Source: Thermodesulfatator sp. (lineage in GTDB: Bacteria; Desulfobacterota; Thermodesulfobacteria; Thermodesulfobacteriales; Thermodesulfobacteriaceae). From it: a stretch of DNA of 8,758 nt. Each line of letters starts with the position of its first letter. Within the stretch, counting starts at the first letter, position 1. A program made the translations under genes and the position numbers. Under the pieces are notes generated by a model. It saw only the letters and a program-made list of their open reading frames with translations. It was not told where the DNA came from and did no database searches. Below, one piece after another: positions 1 to 7,445 of the stretch. The stretch spans positions 1 to 8,758 of the forward strand of contig JALWWR010000222.1 of assembly GCA_026993045.1 (NCBI GenBank), read 5' to 3'.

Positions 1-117
1 TTGGGAAAGACCAAGAAAAGTTGCCAGAAGATAAAACTTCGGCTTAAAACACAAACTCAGGAGCGGGGTGACATTTTCCCCTTGCAATTAGGGTGACATT
101 TTCGCTCTGCAGTAACA
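1..117. mobile_element. probable end of an IS21/IS481-like insertion sequence (partial, runs off the window)
   Basis: This stretch contains two near-identical direct repeats (66-86 and 91-111) beside a short open frame that enters from the left edge in frame 1 and stops at TGA 94-96. That frame reads a lysine/arginine-rich peptide and then GDIFPLQLG, with the first repeat translated as part of the tail. Transposase genes whose 3' ends run into repeated terminal sequences containing GGTGACATTTTC are, from memory, typical of IS21- or IS481-type elements. If so, the element tip may be the CA at 116-117, because the reverse complement from there begins TGTTACTGCAG, and such elements usually end in TG...CA. 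This is inference: no catalytic domain is in the window and the other end is not visible. Confidence 0.35.
66..111 (+). repeat. two 21-nt direct repeats spaced 25 nt apart
   Basis: Copy 1 (66-86) and copy 2 (91-111) share the 13-nt core GGGTGACATTTTC exactly. They agree at 18 of 21 positions overall, both ending in TGCA. The 25-nt period and the asymmetry (the core repeats, the spacer does not) suit multiple transposase-binding sites at an IS end. No further copy of the core was noticed elsewhere in the window on either strand. The repeats lie just downstream of the stop codon of the minus-strand CBS gene. Confidence 0.8.
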
Positions 118-123
118 GCGTGG

Positions 124-525
124 TTACTGGCTTTCGGCCCGGACCAAATCGATGGCCGAAAGCACCCCCACCGGCACCAGTTTTCCCCCGTGGGAAGAAA
201 GAACTAAGAGCCGATGGACGCCGTAATTTACCATTTTGGCTGCGGCCTCTTTCAAGGTGGCCGAACCGTCAATAGTATAAGGTTTGGGACACATAATGTC
301 TTCCGCTACCAGGTCAAAGATCTCTGGGCCACGCCGGGCCAGGTTTTCAATAATATCGGAATGGCTAATAACCCCCATAAATTCGCCCCCAGAGGCCGTC
401 ACAATCACGGCGTGAACCTTGTTTTCGGTAAGCTGTCTCAAAACCTCTTCAAAAGGAGCATTGATATCCACCGTAATCACCCCCCGGCTCATCACTTCCG
501 AGACCTTGGTTTTGGTAAGATCCAT
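124..525 (-). CDS. tandem CBS-domain protein (stand-alone Bateman module)
   Basis: This 133-residue protein consists of little more than two CBS motifs. CBS1 spans about residues 7-62 (VSEVMSRGVITV... to GVISHSDII) and CBS2 about 76-131 (EDIMCPKPYTI... to GVLSAIDLV). Both contain the characteristic S-x-x-D turn (S54-D57 and S123-D126) that in Bateman modules usually contacts the ribose or phosphate of adenine nucleotides. No catalytic, DNA-binding or membrane domain is attached, so it is probably a cytosolic nucleotide-sensing protein acting on an unknown partner. The ATG is well supported by AAGGAGG (complement of 531-537), 5 nt upstream. It is transcribed divergently from the LeuT-like transporter, which might hint at a functional link but does not show one. 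Its stop codon lies only a few bases from the putative IS end, so its C-terminus could have been trimmed, although both domains look complete. Confidence 0.9.
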   Translation of the reverse strand: MDLTKTKVSEVMSRGVITVDINAPFEEVLRQLTENKVHAVIVTASGGEFMGVISHSDIIENLARRGPEIFDLVAEDIMCPKPYTIDGSATLKEAAAKMVNYGVHRLLVLSSHGGKLVPVGVLSAIDLVRAESQ

Positions 526-595
526 GTAAGCCTCCTTGTATTTGGGTTCAAAGTATTATAAAAAATTCTCAAAAAAACTTCTAGGAGTTTCCTCT
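526..595. promoter_or_regulatory. divergent spacer with candidate promoter and ribosome-binding sites
   Basis: This AT-rich 70-bp spacer lies between the CBS gene (minus) and the transporter (plus). On the minus strand there is a perfect TATAAT (complement of 555-560), about 30 nt before the CBS start. I see no good -35 hexamer 16-18 nt upstream of it, only a T-rich tract. AAGGAGG (complement of 531-537) is the CBS ribosome-binding site. On the plus strand TATTAT or TATAAA around 554-562 could serve as a weak -10 for the transporter. The -10 assignments are pattern matches only. Confidence 0.4.
584..587 (+). promoter_or_regulatory. ribosome-binding site that fixes the transporter start
   Basis: GGAG sits 8 nt before ATG 596. 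An in-frame TTG exists at 536, but it would overlap the ribosome-binding site of the divergent CBS gene and add 20 polar residues that LeuT-family proteins lack. ATG 596 places the conserved R-E-H-W motif at residues 4-7, as at the start of LeuT. Confidence 0.75.
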
Positions 596-2131
596 ATGCC
601 TCAAAGGGAGCATTGGGGTACCCGGATAGGGCTTATCTTGGCCATGGCGGGAAATGCGGTAGGTCTAGGAAACTTCTTGCGTTTCCCCACCCAAGCGGCC
701 CAAAACGGCGGAGGGGTCTTTATGATCCCCTATATGATTTCCCTCCTCCTCATCGCCATTCCTTTAATGTGGGTAGAATGGGGGATGGGCCGCTACGGAG
801 GGGTGAGAGGCCACGGGACCACCCCGGCCATTTTTGGTCTCCTGTGGAAAAATCGTCTGTCCCGCTATATAGGGATCTTGGGGCTTTTCGTCCCCTTTGT
901 AGTGGCTTGCTATTACGTCTATATCGAGTCCTGGACCCTAGGCTACGCCTTTTTCGCCTTGAGCGGAAAGCTACCCAAGGTCTCGGCCGAGATGGTCACT
1001 TCCTCCGAGGCCTACCTTGAGCCTTTCAAAAAGTTTTTGCTCCATTACACCGGTATGGGAGCCGCGGACCTCTATCATCCCTCTCTGGCGGCCTATATCT
1101 TTTTTCTTTTGACCATGCTTTTAAACTACGCCATCCTGGTCCGGGGTATATCCGGGGGGATTGAGCGTTTCGCTAAGGTAGCCATGCCTATCCTTTTCGG
1201 TCTGGCCATCCTGCTTATGATCCGGGTCATCACCCTCGAGACCCCTCATGGAAGCGCAGTGGACGGCCTCAATTTTCTCTGGAGACCGGATTGGAGTCAG
1301 CTTGGAAATCCTAAGGTTTGGCTCGCAGCGGCGGGGCAGGTCTTTTTCACTCTGAGCTTGGGCTTTGGAGCCATCATAACCTATGCCTCCTATCTCAAAC
1401 GAAACGACGACCTGACCCTTTCGGCCCTTACGGCCTCCTCTCTCAACGAGTTTGCTGAAATCGTACTAGGGGGCTCCATTGCCATCCCGGCGGCCGCAGC
1501 CTTTTTTGGGGTAGCCGCGGCCCAGATGATAGCCGCCAGCGGGGCCTTCAATCTAGCCTTTGTCAGTCTCCCGGCCATTTTCGCTAATCTGCCCGCGGGC
1601 TGGCTCTTGGGTTTCTTTTGGTTCATCCTCCTTTTCTTTGCTGGAATTACTTCCTCGGTGGCCATCACCCAGCCGGTGATCGCTTTCCTGGAAGATGAAT
1701 TCGGTCTCTCCCGTCGCAAGGCCGTCACCGCCACCATGCTGGCCCTTTTTCTCCTGGCCCACTTCGCCATCCTCCTTCCCAAGGCCTTGGATGAGATGGA
1801 TTTTTGGGCTGGGACCTTCTTCGTAGTAGTCTTCGCCCTTTGCGAGGTAACCATCTTTTTCTGGGGCTTCAACCCTTCAGCCGCCTGGCGGGAAATTAAC
1901 CGAGGGGGTCTGATCAAGCTCCCGCGGATCTTCTTTTTCATCATGCGCTACGTGACCCCCTTCTTCCTGCTAATAATTACCGGCTGGTGGCTCTTTAAAG
2001 AGCTTCCTAAATACCTCCAGGAAACTTCGCCCACTATCTGGGTCACCCGCCTGCTCTTGGTGGGGATCTTTTTGGGCTTCGGGGTCTTGGTCTATATCTC
2101 GGGACGGAAGGAGAAAGGCCATGAAAGGTAG
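596..2131 (+). CDS. LeuT-type sodium:amino-acid symporter (NSS/SLC6 family)
   Basis: This 511-residue, 12-helix inner-membrane protein couples sodium entry to uptake of an amino acid. It matches Aquifex aeolicus LeuT closely along its whole length. TM1 carries the unwound segment GNAVGLGN (residues 19-26). TM3 has V103 and Y107, TM6 has F251, T252, S254 and F257, TM7 has N284, and TM8 has A349, T352, S353 and I357. These equal the LeuT substrate, Na1 and Na2 ligands with an offset of one or two. The outer gate pair (R29/D402) and inner gate pair (R4/D367) are also present. The substrate is therefore probably a small hydrophobic amino acid such as leucine, alanine or methionine; the exact one is not decided by sequence. 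ATG 596 is chosen over TTG 536 because of its GGAG and the match to the LeuT N-terminus. The 3' end overlaps the next small gene by 11 nt, suggesting translational coupling. Confidence 0.96.
   Translation: MPQREHWGTRIGLILAMAGNAVGLGNFLRFPTQAAQNGGGVFMIPYMISLLLIAIPLMWVEWGMGRYGGVRGHGTTPAIFGLLWKNRLSRYIGILGLFVPFVVACYYVYIESWTLGYAFFALSGKLPKVSAEMVTSSEAYLEPFKKFLLHYTGMGAADLYHPSLAAYIFFLLTMLLNYAILVRGISGGIERFAKVAMPILFGLAILLMIRVITLETPHGSAVDGLNFLWRPDWSQLGNPKVWLAAAGQVFFTLSLGFGAIITYASYLKRNDDLTLSALTASSLNEFAEIVLGGSIAIPAAAAFFGVAAAQMIAASGAFNLAFVSLPAIFANLPAGWLLGFFWFILLFFAGITSSVAITQPVIAFLEDEFGLSRRKAVTATMLALFLLAHFAILLPKALDEMDFWAGTFFVVVFALCEVTIFFWGFNPSAAWREINRGGLIKLPRIFFFIMRYVTPFFLLIITGWWLFKELPKYLQETSPTIWVTRLLLVGIFLGFGVLVYISGRKEKGHER
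2108..2113 (+). promoter_or_regulatory. ribosome-binding site of the 42-residue ORF
   Basis: AAGGAG lies inside the last codons of the transporter gene, 7 nt before ATG 2121. Its strength and spacing are close to ideal and are a main reason for calling the small ORF real. Confidence 0.7.
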
Positions 2132-2249
2132 CGCCCTTCTTTTTATGTTGATTTCATGGAATATTATTATAGGTTTATGCACTTTTTGTTTTACGAGGAT
2201 GTTTGTGGCCGGTGAAGACCATCGGAAGAAAGCCCGTCGAAAGAGGTAG
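2121..2249 (+). CDS. small single-helix membrane protein, MetS-like NSS transporter accessory subunit
   Basis: This is a 42-residue ORF starting at ATG 2121 and ending at TAG 2247-2249. Residues 5-29 form one hydrophobic helix (ALLFMLISW... LCTFCF...). A strongly basic tail, residues 34-42 (HRKKARRKR), should keep the C-terminus in the cytoplasm. AAGGAG lies 7 nt upstream. The gene overlaps the end of the transporter by 11 nt and the start of rarA by 47 nt, in a third reading frame. Small one-helix proteins encoded directly after NSS transporters are known: MetS is required with MetP for methionine/alanine uptake in Corynebacterium glutamicum. Length, position and the S-A-x-x-x-M-x-x-S-W spacing suit that group. 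The match is by context and pattern rather than strong identity, so the family call is inference. It probably stabilises or modulates the transporter. Confidence 0.72.
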   Translation: MKGSALLFMLISWNIIIGLCTFCFTRMFVAGEDHRKKARRKR

Positions 2250-3555
2250 TTTATTTGGGCCTCGAGCCCCCCTAGCGGACCGCCTAAGACCCCGTGATTT
2301 TTCGGAATTCCTTGGTCAAGAACACCTCTTAGGCCCTCAAAAACTCCTGCGTCGCCTCCTGGATGCCGGGAGGCTTCCTTCTCTGATCCTCTGGGGGCCT
2401 CCGGGCTGCGGCAAGACCACCTTGGCCCGCCTGCTGGCTCAAAAAATCAAGGCCTATTGGGTAGGCCTTTCGGCGGTGGATTCTGGCCTTAAAGATCTTA
2501 GGGCCGTAGTAGAGGCGGCCCAGGAAAAGAGGGCTTTAGGACAAGCCACGGTCCTCTTTCTGGACGAGATCCACCGTTTTAACAAGGCCCAACAAGATTT
2601 TCTCCTCCCTTACGTGGAATCAGGACTAATCACCCTTATCGGGGCCACCACTGAAAATCCCTCCTTTTCGGTTATCGGGCCCCTTCTTTCCCGTTGTAAG
2701 GTTTTAGTCTTAAAACCTTTGAAGACCGAGGACCTCCGGAAACTCCTCCAAAGGGCCCTTGAGGATCCTGAACGGGGTTACGGAAAAGAGGCCGTGGAAA
2801 TAGAGCCTAAAGTCCTGGACCTTCTGGCCGAGGCCGCCGAGGGCGACGCCCGGGTGGCCTTAAATCTCCTTGAGACCCTTATTGAAAGCGCCCCTCCGGA
2901 CCAGGAGGGACGGCGGCGTATCCGCCGGGAAGACCTTGAACGGGTCTTCTTGGAAAGGCCCCTTCGACACGACCGGGCTGGCGAAGAACATTACAACCTT
3001 CTTTCGGCCTTTCACAAGAGTCTCCGGGGAAGCGATCCAGATGCCGCCCTTTATTGGCTGGCCCGGATGCTTGAAGCCGGGGAGGATCCCCGGGTCATCC
3101 TGCGACGCATCTTGGCCGCGGCCTCGGAGGACGTGGGCAACGCCGATCCCATGGCCCTCCTGGTGGCGGTGGCGGCCAAAGAGGCCTACGAATTCTTAGG
3201 GCTCCCGGAGGGGGAACTCGCCCTGGCCCAGGCCGCGGTTTACGTGGCCTGTGCCCCCAAAAGTAACGCCGTCTATAAAGGGCTTTCAGCCGCCAAAGAA
3301 GACGTCCGGCGGCACGGGGCCCTGCCAGTTCCTAAACATTTGCGTAATCCCGTAACCGCCCTCATGCGGGCCTTAGGCTACGGCCGAGGATATAAATACG
3401 CCCATGATTATCCCCAAGGCTTCGTCCCCCAGGAATATCTTCCCGAGGCCTTAAAAGACCGGATCTATTACCGACCCACGGAGCGAGGGACCGAAAAAGA
3501 CTTTCAGGAAAGATTGAGGCTTTGGTGGGAAAAACGGAGGACTTTAAAAATTTAG
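2203..3555 (+). CDS. rarA: replication-associated recombination protein A (RarA/MgsA, AAA+ ATPase)
   Basis: This is a cytosolic AAA+ ATPase related to clamp loaders that acts at stalled replication forks; it is the bacterial counterpart of WRNIP1/Mgs1. Numbering from TTG 2203 (450 residues), the family opening [22 protein letters not shown] is at 23-44. Walker A GPPGCGKT is at 65-72, Walker B LFLDEIH at 118-124, sensor 1 GATTEN at 147-152 and the arginine finger SRC (R164) at 163-165. The C-terminal MgsA tetramerisation region runs from about 262 ([11 protein letters not shown]) to the end. Length is normal for the family. The start is uncertain: TTG 2203 has GAGGA only 3 nt before it, while GTG 2212 has the same motif 12 nt before it. 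Either way the start lies inside the small membrane-protein ORF, so expression is probably coupled to the transporter operon. The stop overlaps ftsH tail to tail. Confidence 0.95.
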   Translation: MWPVKTIGRKPVERGSLFGPRAPLADRLRPRDFSEFLGQEHLLGPQKLLRRLLDAGRLPSLILWGPPGCGKTTLARLLAQKIKAYWVGLSAVDSGLKDLRAVVEAAQEKRALGQATVLFLDEIHRFNKAQQDFLLPYVESGLITLIGATTENPSFSVIGPLLSRCKVLVLKPLKTEDLRKLLQRALEDPERGYGKEAVEIEPKVLDLLAEAAEGDARVALNLLETLIESAPPDQEGRRRIRREDLERVFLERPLRHDRAGEEHYNLLSAFHKSLRGSDPDAALYWLARMLEAGEDPRVILRRILAAASEDVGNADPMALLVAVAAKEAYEFLGLPEGELALAQAAVYVACAPKSNAVYKGLSAAKEDVRRHGALPVPKHLRNPVTALMRALGYGRGYKYAHDYPQGFVPQEYLPEALKDRIYYRPTERGTEKDFQERLRLWWEKRRTLKI

Positions 3556-5432
3556 CTTTCTGAGGGTTCAGGAGATTTTTGGTATAGGAGCTTTTCCAGC
3601 TCCTCCCCTTCCAAGACTTCTTTATCTAAAAGGATCTGGGCGATCTCTTCCAGCCGTTTCCGGTTCTGGGAGAGGAGGTCCTGGGCCCGGGCGTGGGCCT
3701 CGCGGAGGAGTTTGCTAATCTCCTCGTCAATGGTTCGAGCAGTCTGTTCAGAGATGAGTTCTCTTTCCCGAAAAGGTATGTCTAGAAAGAGATGTTCCCG
3801 GCGTCGGAAGGTCTGAGGGCCCAACTTTTCACTCATTCCATAATCCATCACCATGGCCCGGGCGATCTCAGTGGCTTTTTCTAGGTCGTTTTGGGCCCCG
3901 GTGGAGATCTCGCCAAAGATCAACTCTTCGGCCGCCCGCCCTCCCAAAAGGACTGCCAGCCGATCTAAGAGTTCTTGGCGGGTAAGGAGATAACGATCTT
4001 CAGTGGGAAGTTGCAAGGTGTAGCCCAAGGCCCCGATCCCCCGGGGAATGATCGAAATTCGATGGACCTTGTCGGCGCTAGAGACCGAGGCCGCTACCAG
4101 GGCGTGTCCGGTCTCGTGATAGGCCACCCTTCGTTTTTCCTCCGCGGAAAGATAACGGTTTTTCCTCTCTAAACCGGCTATAATGCGATCCACAGCCTCT
4201 TCGAAATCCTCCATCTCCACCTGTTCCTTTCCTTTACGGGCCGCCAGCAAACAAGCCTCGTTTACGATATTGGCCAGATCAGCTCCTACCATCCCTGGAG
4301 TCCGGGCCGCAATGACCTTTAAATCCACGTCCGGGGCCAACTTTACGTTTCGGGTGTGCACCTTGAGGATGGCCTCCCGACCTTTGAGATCCGGCCGATC
4401 CACTACGATATGACGGTCAAAGCGGCCGGGACGCAGAAGAGCCGGATCCAAAATTTCAGGCCGATTGGTGGCGGCAATGATAATGATCCCCTTTTTGGGG
4501 TCAAAACCGTCCATTTCGGTAAGGAGTTGGGTCAAGGTCTGCTCTCTCTCGTCTACTCCGGCCACCGGCGAGACCCCACGGACCTTGCCCAAGGCGTCGA
4601 TTTCGTCAATAAAGATGATACAAGGAGCCTTTTGTTCCGCGGTGGCAAAGAGGTCTCTTACCCGGGCCGCCCCTACCCCTACAAACATTTCTACGAAGGA
4701 TGAACCTGAGATAGAGATAAAGGGCACTCCGGCTTCTCCGGCTACCGCCCGCGCCAAAAGGGTCTTCCCCGTGCCTGGAGGGCCTACGAGGAGCACCCCT
4801 TTGGGAATTTTACCCCCTAAGGCGGTAAATTTCTGGGGGTTTTTCAGAAACTCGATCACCTCCTTTAGTTCCTCTACCGCCTCGTCTACCCCGGCCACGT
4901 CCTTAAAGGTGACTTGGATGTCCTCTTGGACATAGACTCGGGCCTTGCTCTTAGCCAGGCCCATCACCCCGCCTTCCGGAGGACCAAAGCGACGCAGGAT
5001 AAGAATCCAGAAGAAAAAGAGAAGCCCTAAAGGAATGACCCAGGACAAGATATGGGACAGCCAACCCGGCTCGGCCTTGGCCTGGAAACGGATCCCTTTT
5101 TCTTCTAAAAGCTTCACTAACTCCGGGTCGTCCACCTTACCGGTCCGAAAATATTTCTGGAGCTTAAGGGGGCTTTTACGGGCGGCGGAAAGGATCTCTA
5201 CGGCTCCGGGTTTGAGTTCCCCCTCGATATAGTCTTTGGAAATAACGATATTCTCTACCAGCCCCTGCTTAACTAAAGCCTTAAATTCGCTATAGGCTAA
5301 TTCTTCTTTGGGATAAGAGACCAGGAAGGGCCAGAGAAAGAAAAAGAGCAAAAGGAGCCCCACCAAGAGCCAAGGAAGATAACGATTTTTTTGATTATTA
5401 AAAAGAGGTTTAGGCTTTTTATCCTTTTGCAT
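3552..5432 (-). CDS. ftsH: ATP-dependent zinc metalloprotease FtsH
   Basis: This is a membrane-anchored AAA+ protease that degrades misfolded membrane proteins and short-lived regulators. The 626 residues hold a first transmembrane helix (about 19-39), a periplasmic segment (about 40-126), a second helix (about 127-147) and the AAA+ module. That module has Walker A GPPGTGKT at 217-224, the pore loop MFVG at 249-252, Walker B IIFIDEID at 272-279, and the second region of homology with arginines 334 and 337. The protease domain carries the zinc motif HETGH at 439-443, with D516 as the likely third ligand. The C-terminal part (about 560-615) is helical and probably coiled coil. All catalytic residues are intact and length is usual. 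ATG 5432 has no clear Shine-Dalgarno sequence, and no other acceptable start lies between it and an in-frame stop about 36 nt upstream. The gene is divergent from the fumarase and convergent with rarA. Confidence 0.97.
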   Translation of the reverse strand: MQKDKKPKPLFNNQKNRYLPWLLVGLLLLFFFLWPFLVSYPKEELAYSEFKALVKQGLVENIVISKDYIEGELKPGAVEILSAARKSPLKLQKYFRTGKVDDPELVKLLEEKGIRFQAKAEPGWLSHILSWVIPLGLLFFFWILILRRFGPPEGGVMGLAKSKARVYVQEDIQVTFKDVAGVDEAVEELKEVIEFLKNPQKFTALGGKIPKGVLLVGPPGTGKTLLARAVAGEAGVPFISISGSSFVEMFVGVGAARVRDLFATAEQKAPCIIFIDEIDALGKVRGVSPVAGVDEREQTLTQLLTEMDGFDPKKGIIIIAATNRPEILDPALLRPGRFDRHIVVDRPDLKGREAILKVHTRNVKLAPDVDLKVIAARTPGMVGADLANIVNEACLLAARKGKEQVEMEDFEEAVDRIIAGLERKNRYLSAEEKRRVAYHETGHALVAASVSSADKVHRISIIPRGIGALGYTLQLPTEDRYLLTRQELLDRLAVLLGGRAAEELIFGEISTGAQNDLEKATEIARAMVMDYGMSEKLGPQTFRRREHLFLDIPFRERELISEQTARTIDEEISKLLREAHARAQDLLSQNRKRLEEIAQILLDKEVLEGEELEKLLYQKSPEPSES

Positions 5433-5440
5433 GTTTGGAA

Positions 5441-5469
5441 AACATAGTATCTTTCCCTTTAGTGGTCAA
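5441..5469 (-). promoter_or_regulatory. candidate ftsH promoter giving a near-leaderless mRNA
   Basis: On the minus strand TTGACC (complement of 5464-5469, five of six matches to TTGACA) is followed after exactly 17 nt by TATGTT (complement of 5441-5446, four of six to TATAAT). Transcription would then begin within a few bases of the ftsH ATG at 5432, which agrees with the missing Shine-Dalgarno sequence. The whole divergent spacer is only 58 bp. Prediction by eye only. Confidence 0.35.
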
Positions 5470-5490
5470 TAATCTGAGGGCCCCAAGAAG

Positions 5491-6324
5491 ATGCGCGAGA
5501 TCCCTCCGGAGGCGGTAAAAGAAGCCGTAGCTCAAGGCCTGATAGAGGCCTGCCGGATCCTTCCCCCTGAGGTCAAAGAGGCCTTAGAGAAGGCCCTGGC
5601 CTCTGAGACCAAGCCCTTGGCCCGCAAGACCTTAGAGATCCTTATAGAAAACGCCTCTTTGGCAGAGAAAGAAGGTCTCCCCCTCTGTCAGGATACTGGT
5701 ATCCCGGTGGTCTGGGTCTTTCAGGGCGAAGAGGTGCGGGTGCCGGGGCTCTCCCAGATTATCCAAGAAGGACTTTATTTAGGGTTCAAGGAAGGATTTT
5801 TGCGGGCCTCGGTCTGCGAGGTCTTGTCCCGCCGGAACACCGGCACCAACACTCCTGGGGTAATCCACTGGGAACCAGTCCCTGGAGACCGGCTTGAGAT
5901 CTATCTCCTGCCCAAGGGCTGCGGGAGCGAAAACATGAGCCGCTTGGCTATGCTACCCCCTGCGGCAGGGTTGAAAGGCGTTGAAGAGCTAGTGGTAGAG
6001 ACCGTAGCCCAGGCTGGCCCCAACCCCTGTCCGCCGGTAGTGGTAGGGGTGGGCCTTGGGGGAGACTTTGAACAAGCGGCCAAGTTGGCTAAAAAGGCCC
6101 TCCTTAGACCCCTGGGCAGCCTTCACCCAGACCCGGAAGTAGCGGCCTTAGAAAAAAGGCTTCTGGAAGCCCTTAACGCTTTAGGGATAGGACCTTTGGG
6201 TTTTGGAGGAAAGACCACGGCCTTAGCAGTCCACCTAGAGACCCAACCCAGCCATATCGCTAGTCTGCCGGTAGCGGTAAATTTGCAGTGTCACGCCCAC
6301 CGGGTCAAAAAACTGGTCCTTTAA
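5491..6324 (+). CDS. class I (4Fe-4S) fumarate hydratase, alpha subunit
   Basis: This is the alpha component of a two-subunit, oxygen-sensitive hydratase interconverting fumarate and malate. The 277 residues include LCQDTGIPV (65-73, C66), RRNTGTNTPGVIHWEPVPGD (114-133), PKGCGSENMS (141-150), GPNPCPPVVVGVGLGG (176-191, C180) and VNLQCHAHR (263-271, C267). C66, C180 and C267 are the likely cluster ligands by analogy with class I fumarases. C144 is an extra cysteine in a loop that is usually glycine-rich. Length is typical for a stand-alone alpha subunit. The ATG begins MREIP, common in this family; TGAGGG (5475-5480) is a poor, distant ribosome-binding site. No beta-subunit gene follows: the next gene is convergent ftsZ, so the partner must be elsewhere. 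The alpha subunit of L(+)-tartrate dehydratase is a close relative and cannot be fully excluded. Confidence 0.92.
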   Translation: MREIPPEAVKEAVAQGLIEACRILPPEVKEALEKALASETKPLARKTLEILIENASLAEKEGLPLCQDTGIPVVWVFQGEEVRVPGLSQIIQEGLYLGFKEGFLRASVCEVLSRRNTGTNTPGVIHWEPVPGDRLEIYLLPKGCGSENMSRLAMLPPAAGLKGVEELVVETVAQAGPNPCPPVVVGVGLGGDFEQAAKLAKKALLRPLGSLHPDPEVAALEKRLLEALNALGIGPLGFGGKTTALAVHLETQPSHIASLPVAVNLQCHAHRVKKLVL

Positions 6325-7442
6325 TCGGCCTTGCGTCGCAAAAAAGTGGGGATCTCGAGCTCCTCTTCTGTAGGTAAAGAATCTAAAATTCGAGACCGAC
6401 GCCGCCGGATAACCTCCTCCTTTTTGGGTTTTTCAAAGGGAAGGACCTTCTGTTCTTGCTTTTCGGTTTCCGCGGCCGCCTGAGCTCCGATGCCGGTGGC
6501 GATTACGGTGACCCGAAGTTCGTCTCCTAGTTCTTCGTCAAAGACCACCCCCCAAAAGATCTTGGCCTCTTCATGGGCCTCCCGGGCCACCAGGTCCGAG
6601 ATAAGCTGGATCTCTTCCATAGTGAGGGTGTCGGGATGGGCGGTGATGTTTAAGAGCACCCCCCGGGCCCCGGAAATGGAGATATCTTCTAGAAGGGGGC
6701 TTGAAATGGCGCTCTGGGCTGCAGCTTCGGCCCGATGATCGCCGCTTGCGATCCCAGTGCCCATAAGGGCCAGCCCGCCCATATCAGTCATCACGGCCCG
6801 CACGTCTGCAAAGTCTAGGTTGATGTACCCGGGAAAGAGAATGAGGTCCGAGATGCCCCGGACGGCGTAATAAAGGACGTCATCGGCCTTCTGAAACATC
6901 TCGTAAAGCTTGGCGTTGGGGGAAGAAAGGGCTAAAAGGCGATCGTTGGGGATGGTGATAATGGTGTCTACGTATTTTTTGAGTTCCTCTAGCCCCTTTT
7001 GGGCCACGGCCATCCGGTGACGGCCTTCAAACCGGAAAGGTTTGGTGACCACCGCCACGGTCAAGGCGTTAAGTTCTTTACTAATACGGGCCACCACCGG
7101 CGCGGCCCCGGTCCCGGTCCCCCCGCCTAAACCGGCAGTCACAAAGACCATATCCGCCCCGGAAAGGATCCGGCGGATCTCTTCCTCCGCTTCCATAGCC
7201 GCCTCATAACCCACTTCTGGGTTTCCACCCGCCCCCAGCCCCTTGGTAAGCTCCTTTCCCCATTGGATCTTTTCCGGAGCAGGATTGAGGTCCAGAACTC
7301 GGTAATCAGTGTTGGCCGCGATGAATTCCACGCCTTTAAGGCCTTTGCGGATCATGTTTCGGATGGCGTTTCCCCCTCCACCTCCCACACCTATGACCTT
7401 GATCCGGGCCTGATGATGACTTTCGACTAATTCAAAGACCAT
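6321..7442 (-). CDS. ftsZ: cell division protein FtsZ (tubulin-like GTPase)
   Basis: FtsZ polymerises with GTP into the cytoplasmic ring that recruits the divisome. The 373 residues show the nucleotide site [13 protein letters not shown] (14-26) and NTDYRVL (44-50), and the tubulin signature GGGTGTG at 106-112. The T7 synergy loop NLDFADVR is at 208-215, with D210 and D213 supplying catalysis to the neighbouring subunit. The C-terminal polymerisation domain ends near 320. A short, charged linker (about 320-362) with an RRRRSR block leads to the conserved tail [11 protein letters not shown] (363-373), the docking site for FtsA. The length is near the usual. ATG 7442 is preceded by AGGGGGG inside the end of ftsA, and only 3 nt separate the two genes, so the pair is probably translationally coupled. 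The stop overlaps the fumarase gene by 4 nt. Confidence 0.98.
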   Translation of the reverse strand: MVFELVESHHQARIKVIGVGGGGGNAIRNMIRKGLKGVEFIAANTDYRVLDLNPAPEKIQWGKELTKGLGAGGNPEVGYEAAMEAEEEIRRILSGADMVFVTAGLGGGTGTGAAPVVARISKELNALTVAVVTKPFRFEGRHRMAVAQKGLEELKKYVDTIITIPNDRLLALSSPNAKLYEMFQKADDVLYYAVRGISDLILFPGYINLDFADVRAVMTDMGGLALMGTGIASGDHRAEAAAQSAISSPLLEDISISGARGVLLNITAHPDTLTMEEIQLISDLVAREAHEEAKIFWGVVFDEELGDELRVTVIATGIGAQAAAETEKQEQKVLPFEKPKKEEVIRRRRSRILDSLPTEEELEIPTFLRRKAD

Positions 7443-7445
7443 AAT

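Noticed and set aside
23..43. Imperfect hairpin GCC(A)GAAG-ATAAAA-CTTCGGC that could end minus-strand transcripts from the CBS gene
   Set aside because: The stem is only 7 bp with a bulge, the following minus-strand sequence is a broken T-tract, and it lies inside the probable IS end.
214..561. 115-residue plus-strand open frame opposite the CBS gene
   Set aside because: It lies antisense to a well-supported gene with a strong ribosome-binding site and has no recognisable domain.
536..595. In-frame TTG extension adding 20 residues to the transporter
   Set aside because: It would start inside the ribosome-binding site of the divergent CBS gene, lacks its own ribosome-binding site, and LeuT homologues begin at the equivalent of ATG 596.
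1390..1944. 184-residue minus-strand open frame opposite the transporter
   Set aside because: It is rich in Lys, Arg, Ala and Ser without any recognisable motif, as expected of the antisense of a hydrophobic coding sequence. The plus-strand gene is certain.
4356..4935. Overlapping plus-strand open frames of 115 and 156 residues opposite ftsH
   Set aside because: They are antisense shadows of the conserved AAA+ region of ftsH, with low-complexity Ser/Thr/Pro composition and no domain.
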